Assembly: GCA_019415645.1 (NCBI GenBank)
Contig: DXYV01000008.1
Span: 1-39,929 of the forward strand
Length of the DNA: 39,929 nt
Source: Clostridiales bacterium
GTDB lineage: Bacteria; Bacillota; Clostridia; Oscillospirales; Oscillospiraceae
Direction: 5' to 3'
Shown here piece after piece: positions 1-6,695 of the stretch (its first letter is position 1; every line of letters begins with the position of its first letter). The notes beneath the pieces were generated by a model that saw only the letters and a program-made list of their open reading frames with translations, was not told the DNA's origin and searched no databases. The position numbers were made by a program, and so were the translations under genes.

Positions 1-578
1 ACCCACATATGCACCTGTGCTTTGTTCCGCTGACGAAAGACAACCGGTTGTCCGCAAAGGAGGTGATTGGAGGGCGGGACAAACTGGTGGAGTGGCAGGA
101 CAAGTTCCACGACCACATGGCGGCGGAGTTCCCGGATCTGGAGCGCGGTCAGTCCGCCGCCGTCACCAGACGGAAACACATTCCCACCTGGCTCTACAAA
201 CAGTCCCACCGGCTCACCGACGAAATGAAACAGATCCGCACCGAGCTGGAGCAGATTGGGACGCTGAATGCCAAACGGCAGAGAGAAAAAATTCTGAAGC
301 TGCTGGAGCAGTGGTATCCCCAGGTCAACGCCTTTGAAGCAAAACTGAAGCCCTACGATGATCAGATCCGGATTTTGAAACAGAACGCGTTGAGCGACCG
401 GCGAGATGCAGAGCGGGCCAGGTGGGAGCAGCATCAGGAGCACCAGGAGAAGATGTCTCTCATCTATGAGCTGCAGGAGTGTCAGGATTTCATTGACTCC
501 ATCCCCCAGGATCTGCGGGAGCAGCTGAAGGAGCGCTATGAGGCGCAGTTAGAGCAGGAACAGCAATTCAGATATTGA
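1..578 (+). CDS. MobV/Pre-type relaxase, 3' part only
   Basis: The frame is already open at the window edge: Pro and His codons precede the first Met at 9, giving PHMHLCFVPLT. That matches the last part of the metal-binding signature HxDExxPHxH of the Mob_Pre (MobV) plasmid-recombination/relaxase family, so the N-terminal nickase domain lies upstream of the window. What remains is about 190 residues, mostly charged helix (rich in E, K, R, Q from about residue 60), as in MobV C-terminal tails. The family nicks oriT and pilots single-stranded DNA during mobilization by a helper conjugation system. Presence beside an excisionase and integrase marks this as an integrative mobilizable element. Family assignment is firm from the motif; activity cannot be judged from a fragment. 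Confidence 0.85.
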   Translation, partial: PHMHLCFVPLTKDNRLSAKEVIGGRDKLVEWQDKFHDHMAAEFPDLERGQSAAVTRRKHIPTWLYKQSHRLTDEMKQIRTELEQIGTLNAKRQREKILKLLEQWYPQVNAFEAKLKPYDDQIRILKQNALSDRRDAERARWEQHQEHQEKMSLIYELQECQDFIDSIPQDLREQLKERYEAQLEQEQQFRY

Positions 579-591
579 GGAGGTAATCAGC

Positions 592-966
592 ATGCGTAAT
601 CAGTACACATCCACATTTGAGCAGGACTATCCCTGTCGGGCACAGATCATCCGCTGCAAAGCGGATCGCGACGCTGCGCCAATGAATGACTACCGCTATC
701 CGGAGGAGAGCGGTTCTTTTACCGGGACACTGACCTTCCGCTGCTGGCACAGGAGCAAGCCCATGCTCCTGTGCTTTTTTGATGCGGATGACGGCCGCAA
801 AATCAAACTATCCGTCTGGTGGCAGAGCTGGGGTGTGAACTACTCTCCCTCGAAAACCCTAATCAATTTTGCCGACGAGGTGTTTGACGGTTCCCGTTGG
901 CATTGTACCTACCGGAAGAAGTCCAACGGTTATATCCGCTGGGAGAGGGCTGAGCAGCTGGACTGA
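592..966 (+). CDS. hypothetical protein of the mobile element
   Basis: A 124-residue protein starts 13 bases after the relaxase stop with a strong GAGGAGG ribosome site just upstream, so the two are probably cotranscribed. It has no signal peptide or membrane segment. It is rich in aromatic residues (several Trp in the second half, such as VWWQSWG) and looks like a small beta-rich globular protein. I do not recognise the family. Position downstream of a relaxase suggests an element-maintenance or mobilization accessory, but that is inference only. Confidence 0.75.
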   Translation: MRNQYTSTFEQDYPCRAQIIRCKADRDAAPMNDYRYPEESGSFTGTLTFRCWHRSKPMLLCFFDADDGRKIKLSVWWQSWGVNYSPSKTLINFADEVFDGSRWHCTYRKKSNGYIRWERAEQLD

Positions 967-974
967 CCAGATGA

Positions 975-1268
975 TTAGAGAAGAGCGTCCGGGCCGAGAT
1001 CATCCTCCGGTTCCGGGCGCTCTTCCATGTAGTGATTCAGTTCGTTTGCCATTTCCCACGCCAGACGGAAGCCACAGATGAAGCTGTCCACGGAGCGTTG
1101 TTCTATCATCAGATTCTGTGCGTCGATGATCCGCAGCACCAGCTTCCGCTCCGGCTTGTCCAATCGCTCAATGAGTTGCCGGTGGCAGGTTTCAACTTCC
1201 TGTTCGGATTCCGCCATGGGCAGAGGGGTATAGAATCTGTCGTACAGCAATCTCAGTGTTTCGTTCAT
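975..1268 (-). CDS. small helical protein, possibly DUF6809 family
   Basis: A 97-residue acidic, mostly helical protein. I chose the ATG at 1268 rather than an in-frame start at 1295 because AAGGAGGCG lies just upstream of 1268. The opening (MNETLRLLYDRFYTP) and length resemble small Firmicutes proteins of the DUF6809 type, which are common in mobile elements and have no known function; that match is from memory and uncertain. It converges on the preceding plus-strand gene with only 8 bases between the stops. Confidence 0.7.
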   Translation of the reverse strand: MNETLRLLYDRFYTPLPMAESEQEVETCHRQLIERLDKPERKLVLRIIDAQNLMIEQRSVDSFICGFRLAWEMANELNHYMEERPEPEDDLGPDALL

Positions 1269-1359
1269 GTGCCTCGCCTCCTTGTAGCAAGACACAATAG
1301 CACAGGACTTAAAACATATCCACTGTTATTTTCATTAAAATCAGCTTTTATAACGCTTT

Positions 1360-3153
1360 TTAATTACTGGGCCATAGATTCTTAATTGGATAGCAATCAA
1401 ACTCTTTTCTTTCTTGTTCTTCCAGTTGATCGTAAACCAACTGAGCTTCACTAAAACTCTCCAATAAAATGTTAGCAGCTAGTTGATATGGTAAAGATAT
1501 ACCAGACTGTTTTAGGGATACAAGATATCTAATTTCCTCTTTGGTAAGCCTTCGCCTACGCTTTTCAGTCTGCAACTGATTAATTTTACATAGTTCCTCC
1601 ATCCCACAGTCGTTTTCCTTTATAAAACTCAATAGCTGAGTTACAATGTCCAAAATATCATCATTTCTCTTTTTATCATATAATTTTAGAAGTTCCAGAA
1701 CCAGTAAAATAATCTTGTTTCCATATGCATCCCAATACGGATAACTCATTATCGACGGAGCAATTTCATCTAGATTAAGATTATCTACAGAATCTAAAAG
1801 GTCGACATTTAGCATAATATATGGACTTACAGGCACTCCGTTTTTAGGGGTATTTTTGTCTTTAGTTAGTACAATATCTCGTGTATCAAAAAAGTTTGAA
1901 ACTATAAATTCATTATGTGTATATTTTTTTAGGGACAAAAGCAAATCAATATTACCAATTCTGAGGAGGCCAACTCCGCCTTTCCCATTAATGCTAATTG
2001 GGACTGGAGTTTTGTCTAGCACACCAGCTGCGAGAAAACTAAGTTTTTGAAGATCTTCTTCAGGAGTTCTACCAAATTCCAGGTCTTTTTTTACCCGAAG
2101 TTGCAATAACACCTCTTTTGCGCGCCGAAGCATAGAAAGGCGCCTTGTTATTTCCTCGGGGGTGTGCCCATTTAAGGTAAGATTAGAAAATGGCATCTCT
2201 TGTTTGCCAATCTTTACTTTCTTCCCTTGTACCAGAGCATCGAGCAGAGTTAGACTTTGGATTTGCTCGTTTAATGTCCCATTAAAATTGTAGTTAAAGC
2301 TCAAGTGTCCCTCGTGAATAGTGAACAGGAAACTATCGGCGATTTTGATTTGTTTTATACCGCCCGCTTTTCGAATGAAATCAACCCGATCATATAGAAC
2401 CTCACCATTTACTTCCACTGAAGATGTATGATGAGTAATGATTTCTTCTGGGAAAATCTTATCAACAACAAAAGATGCTTCAAGATTTTTGGGCTTTGCA
2501 TAAATATACAATGGGTTTTGTAGCATATCCTCAAATACAGCTTCTGGCGTTTTAAGTCCAACACTGGGTACGGAGAACTCTAATTGCTCAATCTCTATTT
2601 CTGCGCCATTCAGATCCAACATAGATCGTATGTTGGGCAACAAAGTTCCTTGCTTTCTCTTATTAGTGATAAACCTTGTCAGTATCCGTAAGACTCCATC
2701 CCGATATTTGTATGGGAACTGTTCCAATTTAATTTGTTTCGTGTTTTGGTCCTTAGCTTCATCTAACAATCTTCTGAGGTCAAATGGCAACAGAGAAGCA
2801 AAATAGATCTTATAGCAATCAAAGTCCTTTATTTGTACGAGAAAGAACATCACCCCTCCACCCTGCAGATAATTTCTTAAGTCAGAAACTTCTACCTGGA
2901 AGGTAGCCTTATTTTTTGAAAAGCGATTTACCCATGTTCCTTTTACTTGAACAGGGATGTTTCCAATTAAACTATCTTTACTAAATGACTCTTGTGATTT
3001 GTAGAGGCGTAATTCGCCATCCCATGAAGGAGTCTTATCATTTTCACGAATATCTGGTTCTACAACTCCAGTTCTAAGAACAGCATCCTTAACCTTACTA
3101 ACAGATGTCATTTCTATAACGGTTTTATTCGGTTTTCTCGATATTGTCTGCAC
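1360..3153 (-). CDS. DUF4365 nuclease-like protein (AT-rich cargo gene)
   Basis: A 597-residue protein whose first about 160 residues match the DUF4365 pattern: SWDGELRLYKS near residues 43-53, then IPVQVKG near 66-72, then a hydrophobic strand GGGVMFFLVQI. D45, E47 and the Q69-x-K71 pair fit a PD-(D/E)XK nuclease core. The long C-terminal part (about 430 residues) has no motif I recognise. The start is GTG at 3153, four bases after the preceding gene's stop, with AAGGAACGG upstream. Base composition drops sharply to AT-rich inside the gene and returns to GC-rich at both ends, which points to separate acquisition as cargo. DUF4365 proteins are often found in defence or mobile regions. A nuclease role is inferred from the fold; nothing here shows the target. 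Confidence 0.75.
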   Translation of the reverse strand: MQTISRKPNKTVIEMTSVSKVKDAVLRTGVVEPDIRENDKTPSWDGELRLYKSQESFSKDSLIGNIPVQVKGTWVNRFSKNKATFQVEVSDLRNYLQGGGVMFFLVQIKDFDCYKIYFASLLPFDLRRLLDEAKDQNTKQIKLEQFPYKYRDGVLRILTRFITNKRKQGTLLPNIRSMLDLNGAEIEIEQLEFSVPSVGLKTPEAVFEDMLQNPLYIYAKPKNLEASFVVDKIFPEEIITHHTSSVEVNGEVLYDRVDFIRKAGGIKQIKIADSFLFTIHEGHLSFNYNFNGTLNEQIQSLTLLDALVQGKKVKIGKQEMPFSNLTLNGHTPEEITRRLSMLRRAKEVLLQLRVKKDLEFGRTPEEDLQKLSFLAAGVLDKTPVPISINGKGGVGLLRIGNIDLLLSLKKYTHNEFIVSNFFDTRDIVLTKDKNTPKNGVPVSPYIMLNVDLLDSVDNLNLDEIAPSIMSYPYWDAYGNKIILLVLELLKLYDKKRNDDILDIVTQLLSFIKENDCGMEELCKINQLQTEKRRRRLTKEEIRYLVSLKQSGISLPYQLAANILLESFSEAQLVYDQLEEQERKEFDCYPIKNLWPSN

Positions 3154-3157
3154 CTAA

Positions 3158-3838
3158 CTACCGTTCCTTTCCCCGAAATACCTTCACATTATAGTAATTC
3201 CGGCATTTGGTACCACAGAATTCGCTCTTTGCGTGAGTGTTGTAGTATACCTTCCCACAGTTCTTACAGACTTTCAGAGTCGGCTTATCACTGGTAATCA
3301 GAGCAGCATAGGTGAAGTGCAGTACCGCTTTCATGTTCTCAACTTGCCACACCAGTTGAGGAGACTGCCCACCAGTCAGCCGGTATTTTAACTCCCCTGA
3401 TAGATCCAGTACCTTTTGATTTGGCGTTGCAGCCAGTTCCCCACGCACCGAGAGAAAGTGCTGGTAAAGTTTTACGAAACTCTCCTGAAACCACCCCAGG
3501 TCTTCACCGTATTCCCGGCTGTTTAAGGGGCGCAAGGAGGGCGGAGCGGCGGGGTCAGTGGAGTAGGTATCGCTATCTGCCTCCAGCCCCAAAAGCCCGT
3601 GACGGGCCGCAAAAGCGGCACACAGGCGGTTTTTGTCCGGTGCTCCCAAACATAGTTGCCGTCCCAGTTCCAGAGCATCGGCTACCATGGTTTCTGGCTG
3701 TTCCGCGCAGTTGTAGGTCAGGGCAGTAGCGGCTTTGGCGGGGACTAAATATTCAATGCCTTCCCAGTCCGTTACCTCATAGTCCGACCACCGGGTCCAC
3801 ATGACATTCAGGTTGGGAAACATGGCTTTCAGTTCCAT
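3158..3838 (-). CDS. protein with C-terminal zinc finger
   Basis: A 226-residue protein ending in a Cys-rich module: CKNCGKVYYN, then FCGTKCRNYYN, giving C-x2-C...C-x3-C, a likely zinc ribbon close to residues 191-218. It resembles the C-terminal fingers of CGNR-type proteins. The N-terminal about 180 residues are helical and unrecognised. The ATG at 3838 has GGAGGAATTACC immediately upstream, and a TTGCAC-N17-TATATT promoter lies 30-60 bases upstream. It precedes the DUF4365 gene by 4 bases, so the two form an operon. Its GC content matches the rest of the element, unlike the DUF4365 gene. A nucleic-acid-binding or regulatory role is plausible but unproven. Confidence 0.75.
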   Translation of the reverse strand: MELKAMFPNLNVMWTRWSDYEVTDWEGIEYLVPAKAATALTYNCAEQPETMVADALELGRQLCLGAPDKNRLCAAFAARHGLLGLEADSDTYSTDPAAPPSLRPLNSREYGEDLGWFQESFVKLYQHFLSVRGELAATPNQKVLDLSGELKYRLTGGQSPQLVWQVENMKAVLHFTYAALITSDKPTLKVCKNCGKVYYNTHAKSEFCGTKCRNYYNVKVFRGKER

Positions 3839-3868
3839 GGTAATTCCTCCATTGTAATACTTGTAATC

Positions 3869-3897
3869 AATATATCATCTTTCTTTTTGGGGTGCAA
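3869..3897 (-). promoter_or_regulatory. promoter of the zinc-finger/DUF4365 operon
   Basis: On the minus strand TTGCAC (3892-3897) and TATATT (3869-3874) are separated by 17 bases, about 30 bases before the ATG at 3838. This is a close match to a housekeeping sigma promoter. Confidence 0.6.
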
Positions 3898-3937
3898 GCA
3901 AGTACCCCGTTTTCTTTTTGTTAAGGTGTAAGTACGA

Positions 3938-4432
3938 TCAGATATCTTCTGGTTTCCGCTGGCCGGTGACCAGAAAGCGGATCTTCTCCAGCGCCTTCTG
4001 CCGCTGCTTGGTGATGTTCCGGGTGGTACACCCCATCTGTTTGGCAATATTCTTGGTTGGGATGCCAAAGACGATATTCAACCTCAAAATCTCCTGCTGC
4101 TGGGGCGTCAGCTCCCGCATGGCCCCGCTGACGGGGTACTCCGCCACCAGATTGGGCAGATCCCCCGCCTCCTGTGAAAAGATGATGTCCAGCCAGTCAT
4201 CCTCTTCATACAGCTTCAGACTTTCGGGAATCTGATAGCGGCCATCTGCACTGATCCCTCCGTTCAAACAGGATAGATCAAAATCATCCCTGCGATCCTC
4301 GTGCCTGCGGTCATTGTTTTTATCGTAGTCATCCAGTGCCTGCACCACTCCGGCCCAATCTTCCTGCTGGGCCAACGCCTGTAATCGCTGCTCCAACCGC
4401 TCTTCCTTCAGGTCCCACATGGTCTTCTTCAA
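3938..4432 (-). CDS. sigma-70 region 4-like HTH protein of the element
   Basis: A protein of about 164 residues. Its C-terminal 70 residues (LTPQQQEILRLNIVFGIPTKNIAKQMG, quoted here as two pieces LTPQQQEILRLN and IPTKNIAKQMG) form a sigma-70 region 4-like helix-turn-helix. The N-terminal part is charged and lacks sigma region 2, so it is more likely a regulator or anti/alternative-sigma-like factor than a full sigma factor. Such proteins are common in Tn916/Tn1549-like and mobilizable elements. Start: a GTG at 4441 is in frame, but the strong site GGGAGGTGAG overlaps it and is spaced correctly for the TTG at 4432, which I prefer. It diverges from the excisionase gene. Confidence 0.75.
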   Translation of the reverse strand: MKKTMWDLKEERLEQRLQALAQQEDWAGVVQALDDYDKNNDRRHEDRRDDFDLSCLNGGISADGRYQIPESLKLYEEDDWLDIIFSQEAGDLPNLVAEYPVSGAMRELTPQQQEILRLNIVFGIPTKNIAKQMGCTTRNITKQRQKALEKIRFLVTGQRKPEDI

Positions 4433-4468
4433 GTTTCTCACCTCCCTGGTTCCGTTTTTGACCGTCTC

Positions 4469-4489
4469 ACCGTCTATATAATAGGCGGT
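4469..4489. promoter_or_regulatory. inverted repeat between divergent HTH and excisionase genes
   Basis: ACCGTCTAT-ATA-ATAGGCGGT is a 9-3-9 inverted repeat with one mismatch, in the 112-bp divergent gap between the sigma-like gene and the excisionase. It is well placed as an operator, with AT-rich -10-like sequence around it. The binding protein is unknown; either neighbour could be autoregulated. Confidence 0.4.
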
Positions 4490-4544
4490 GTAATTTATGT
4501 AATTATTATAATCAATTACAAAATAAAGTCAAGGGGGTGTGACC

Positions 4545-4775
4545 ATGACCAGAGAAGAAAAAGGAGCGACCCGTTACCGGGCCATGTTCCGACATTATCC
4601 GGATGCCCTGACCCCGGCCCAGGTACAGGAGATGCTGGGGATCGGCAGACGGATGGTCTACGGACTGCTGCGCAGGGGAGAGATCCAGAGTGTCCGCATG
4701 GGACGGCTGTACCGTGTACCCAAGATCGCGGTCATTGACTACCTCTGTGCAGTAGATCAGGCAGAAAAGACTTGA
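4545..4775 (+). CDS. excisionase-type HTH protein
   Basis: A 76-residue protein with the MerR/excisionase winged-HTH pattern: LTPAQVQEMLGIGRRMVYGLLRR (helix-turn-helix within residues 22-45), then RMGRLYRVPKIAVIDYL as the wing and last helix. The family bends attachment-site DNA and directs the integrase to excision. I chose the ATG at 4545 because AAGGGGGTG at 4531-4539 is spaced correctly for it, although GTG at 4539 is also in frame. It lies 69 bases upstream of the integrase with a long hairpin between. Family call is good; the excisionase role rests on the neighbourhood. Confidence 0.85.
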   Translation: MTREEKGATRYRAMFRHYPDALTPAQVQEMLGIGRRMVYGLLRRGEIQSVRMGRLYRVPKIAVIDYLCAVDQAEKT

Positions 4776-4776
4776 A

Positions 4777-4825
4777 AACAGCGTCCACTCAAGGTAACAT
4801 CACAAGACCTTGAATGGACGCTGTT
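4777..4825 (+). terminator. 19-bp hairpin between excisionase and integrase
   Basis: Arms 4777-4795 and 4807-4825 (AACAGCGTCCACTCAAGGT and its near-complement) pair over 19 bases with one mismatch and an 11-base loop. It starts directly after the excisionase stop. There is only a weak T-run, so it may attenuate rather than end transcription into the integrase gene, or act as a DNA site. Confidence 0.6.
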
Positions 4826-4844
4826 GATTTGAGAGGAGGAATGG

Positions 4845-6083
4845 ATGGTTCCTATGAGCAATCGAGAAGTTACCGGAAGTCTCTTCGAACGAAACGGCCG
4901 TTACACCGCTGTTTTAAACCTGTATGATAAAAATGGAAAACGCAGGCAAAAGTCCGTTGCCCTGGGTATTCCGGTGAAGGGTAACAAGCGCAAGGCCCAG
5001 GCACGCCTGGAGGAATTGAAGAAGGCGTACAGTTCCGGGATCATGGAACCGGAACCCCCACAGGAGGAGTCCCCGCTGTTTGCGGACTTCCTGCGGGAGT
5101 GGCTGAAGATCACGGCTCCCACCATTGAGCGCACCACTTACCAGAGTTACAAGGGGCTCATCGACGCCCGACTGGACGCGTTCTTCCGAGAGCGTGGACT
5201 GCGACTGGAGGAACTGGAGTCCAAGCACATCCGGGAGCTGCACCAGTCCATCTTCAAGGACGGCTGCAACGCCAACACCGTGATCCACTACCATGCTGTG
5301 GTGCGCAAGGCGCTGCAGTATGCGGTGAAAAACGGGCTGGTGAACGAAAATGTGGCCGACCGGGTAGACCGCCCCAAGAAGGGAAAATATCTGGCAGCGT
5401 TCTACTCCAAGGAGGAACTGGCTGCCCTGTTTGAGGCCACCAAGGATGACTCTATTTCTGTGGTGATCCAGCTGGCCGCCTACTATGGCTTGCGGCGTAG
5501 CGAAGTGCTGGGCATCCGCTGGAGCGCCATCGACTTTGAGAAAGGCACCCTGTCCATCAACCACAAGGTCACCGAGGGTATCGTAGACGGTAAGGTCCGG
5601 CTCTACACCGAGGACAAGCTGAAAACCAAGTCCAGCTTCCGCACCCTGCCTCTGATCCCACCGGTGCGGATTCTGCTGGAGGAGCAGCGTGCCCGGCAGC
5701 AGAAGTACCGGAAGCTGTTCAAAAAGTCCTACTGCACCGACTACCTGGACTATGTTTGCACCGACGAGATGGGCAAACTGTTTCGGCCCAACTACATCAC
5801 CGACCACTTCAAGCTCCTGCTGAAGCAGCACGGCCTGCGGCACATCCGGTTCCATGATCTGCGCCACAGCTGCGCCAGTCTGCTGCTCAGTCAGGGCATC
5901 CCTATGAAGCAGATTCAGGAGTGGCTGGGGCACTCCACCTTTGCCACCACCGCCGACATCTACTCCCATCTGGATTTCAACTCCAAGTTGGAATCGGCGG
6001 ACGCCATCACTGCAGCCTTTGCCGAGGAGAAACCGGCAGAGAAGCAGGAAGAGGATGGCTTTGGCATGAGCCTATCTATGTGA
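4845..6083 (+). CDS. int: tyrosine site-specific integrase
   Basis: A 412-residue tyrosine recombinase that inserts and excises the element. The N-terminal arm-binding domain (about residues 8-65, GRYTAVLNLYDKNGKRR) is of the Tn916-integrase type. A SAM-like core-binding domain follows (about 78-180), then the catalytic domain with all expected residues: R217 (YGLRRSEVLG), K262, H337-x-x-R340 (HDLRHS), H363 (LGHST) and the nucleophile Y373 (IYSHL). GAGGAGGA precedes the ATG at 4845; an ATG at 4854 is also possible. It is followed after 9 bases by the double-HTH gene. The gene reads toward the tRNA-Ser/attachment region about 2.4 kb to the right. Confidence 0.95.
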   Translation: MVPMSNREVTGSLFERNGRYTAVLNLYDKNGKRRQKSVALGIPVKGNKRKAQARLEELKKAYSSGIMEPEPPQEESPLFADFLREWLKITAPTIERTTYQSYKGLIDARLDAFFRERGLRLEELESKHIRELHQSIFKDGCNANTVIHYHAVVRKALQYAVKNGLVNENVADRVDRPKKGKYLAAFYSKEELAALFEATKDDSISVVIQLAAYYGLRRSEVLGIRWSAIDFEKGTLSINHKVTEGIVDGKVRLYTEDKLKTKSSFRTLPLIPPVRILLEEQRARQQKYRKLFKKSYCTDYLDYVCTDEMGKLFRPNYITDHFKLLLKQHGLRHIRFHDLRHSCASLLLSQGIPMKQIQEWLGHSTFATTADIYSHLDFNSKLESADAITAAFAEEKPAEKQEEDGFGMSLSM

Positions 6084-6092
6084 GGTGACGGG

Positions 6093-6689
6093 ATGGACTA
6101 CAGTTATCTTCGGAGAGAATACCCAGAAACAATCTCCATGGATCAACTCTATCGGATCTGCCACATCAGCAAACGGAAAGCCCGCTGGCTGTTGGAATAT
6201 GGGGTAATTCCCTGTCAGGACTCCGGCAAACAGACACGGCGTTTTTCCATCCAATTGGAAGATGTGATTTGCTTTCTGGAACAGCGGGATGCGGGACTGC
6301 TGGATGATGTCATTCCACAGGGGATCTTCTCCAGTGAAAGTTCACACCCAGTCCGTCCAGCCAGACAGGTGTTGGATGAGGACGGGCTTTGCGTCTACCT
6401 GCTGGAGTGCTGGGAGGACTGGCCCGATATGCTGACAACCCGACAGGCGTCGGAACTATGTGGGTACAGTGTGAATGCCCTCAACCGCTGGTGGAATCTG
6501 GGACAGATTCAGGGGGTGAAATACCGGAATGAACTGCGGTACTCCAAGGAATCCCTGGCCTGCTGGCTGGCATCCGCCAAGGGGCAGGCTATTGCCGCGC
6601 TCTCCCAGCAGCACAGAGAATGGATGAAGGAGTTTGAGCAGAAGAACAAGACAGCGGCATGGAGTTTGACTCCATGCCGCTCTATTTAA
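6093..6689 (+). CDS. protein with two excisionase/MerR-like HTH regions
   Basis: A 198-residue protein 9 bases after the integrase, with GAGGTGACGGG as ribosome site. Two similar DNA-binding segments are visible: ISMDQLYRICHISKRKARW near residue 15 with RRFSIQLEDVICFLEQ behind it, and LTTRQASELCGYSVNALNR near 119 with LRYSKESLACWLA behind it. Each has the helix-turn-helix plus wing layout of excisionase-like proteins. It may be a second directionality or control factor of the element. The 3' end forms one arm of a terminator hairpin. Confidence 0.75.
   Translation: MDYSYLRREYPETISMDQLYRICHISKRKARWLLEYGVIPCQDSGKQTRRFSIQLEDVICFLEQRDAGLLDDVIPQGIFSSESSHPVRPARQVLDEDGLCVYLLECWEDWPDMLTTRQASELCGYSVNALNRWWNLGQIQGVKYRNELRYSKESLACWLASAKGQAIAALSQQHREWMKEFEQKNKTAAWSLTPCRSI
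6653..6681. terminator. terminator at end of integrase operon
   Basis: AGCGGCATGGAGT-TTG-ACTCCATGCCGCT is a perfect 13-bp stem with a 3-base loop overlapping the last codons of the preceding gene, followed by CTATTTAAAAATTCTT. It separates the two convergent genes. Confidence 0.75.
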
Positions 6690-6695
6690 AAATTC

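Noticed and set aside
4914..5969. A 351-codon minus-strand frame opposite the integrase
   Set aside because: The integrase has every catalytic residue; the opposite frame has no recognisable feature.
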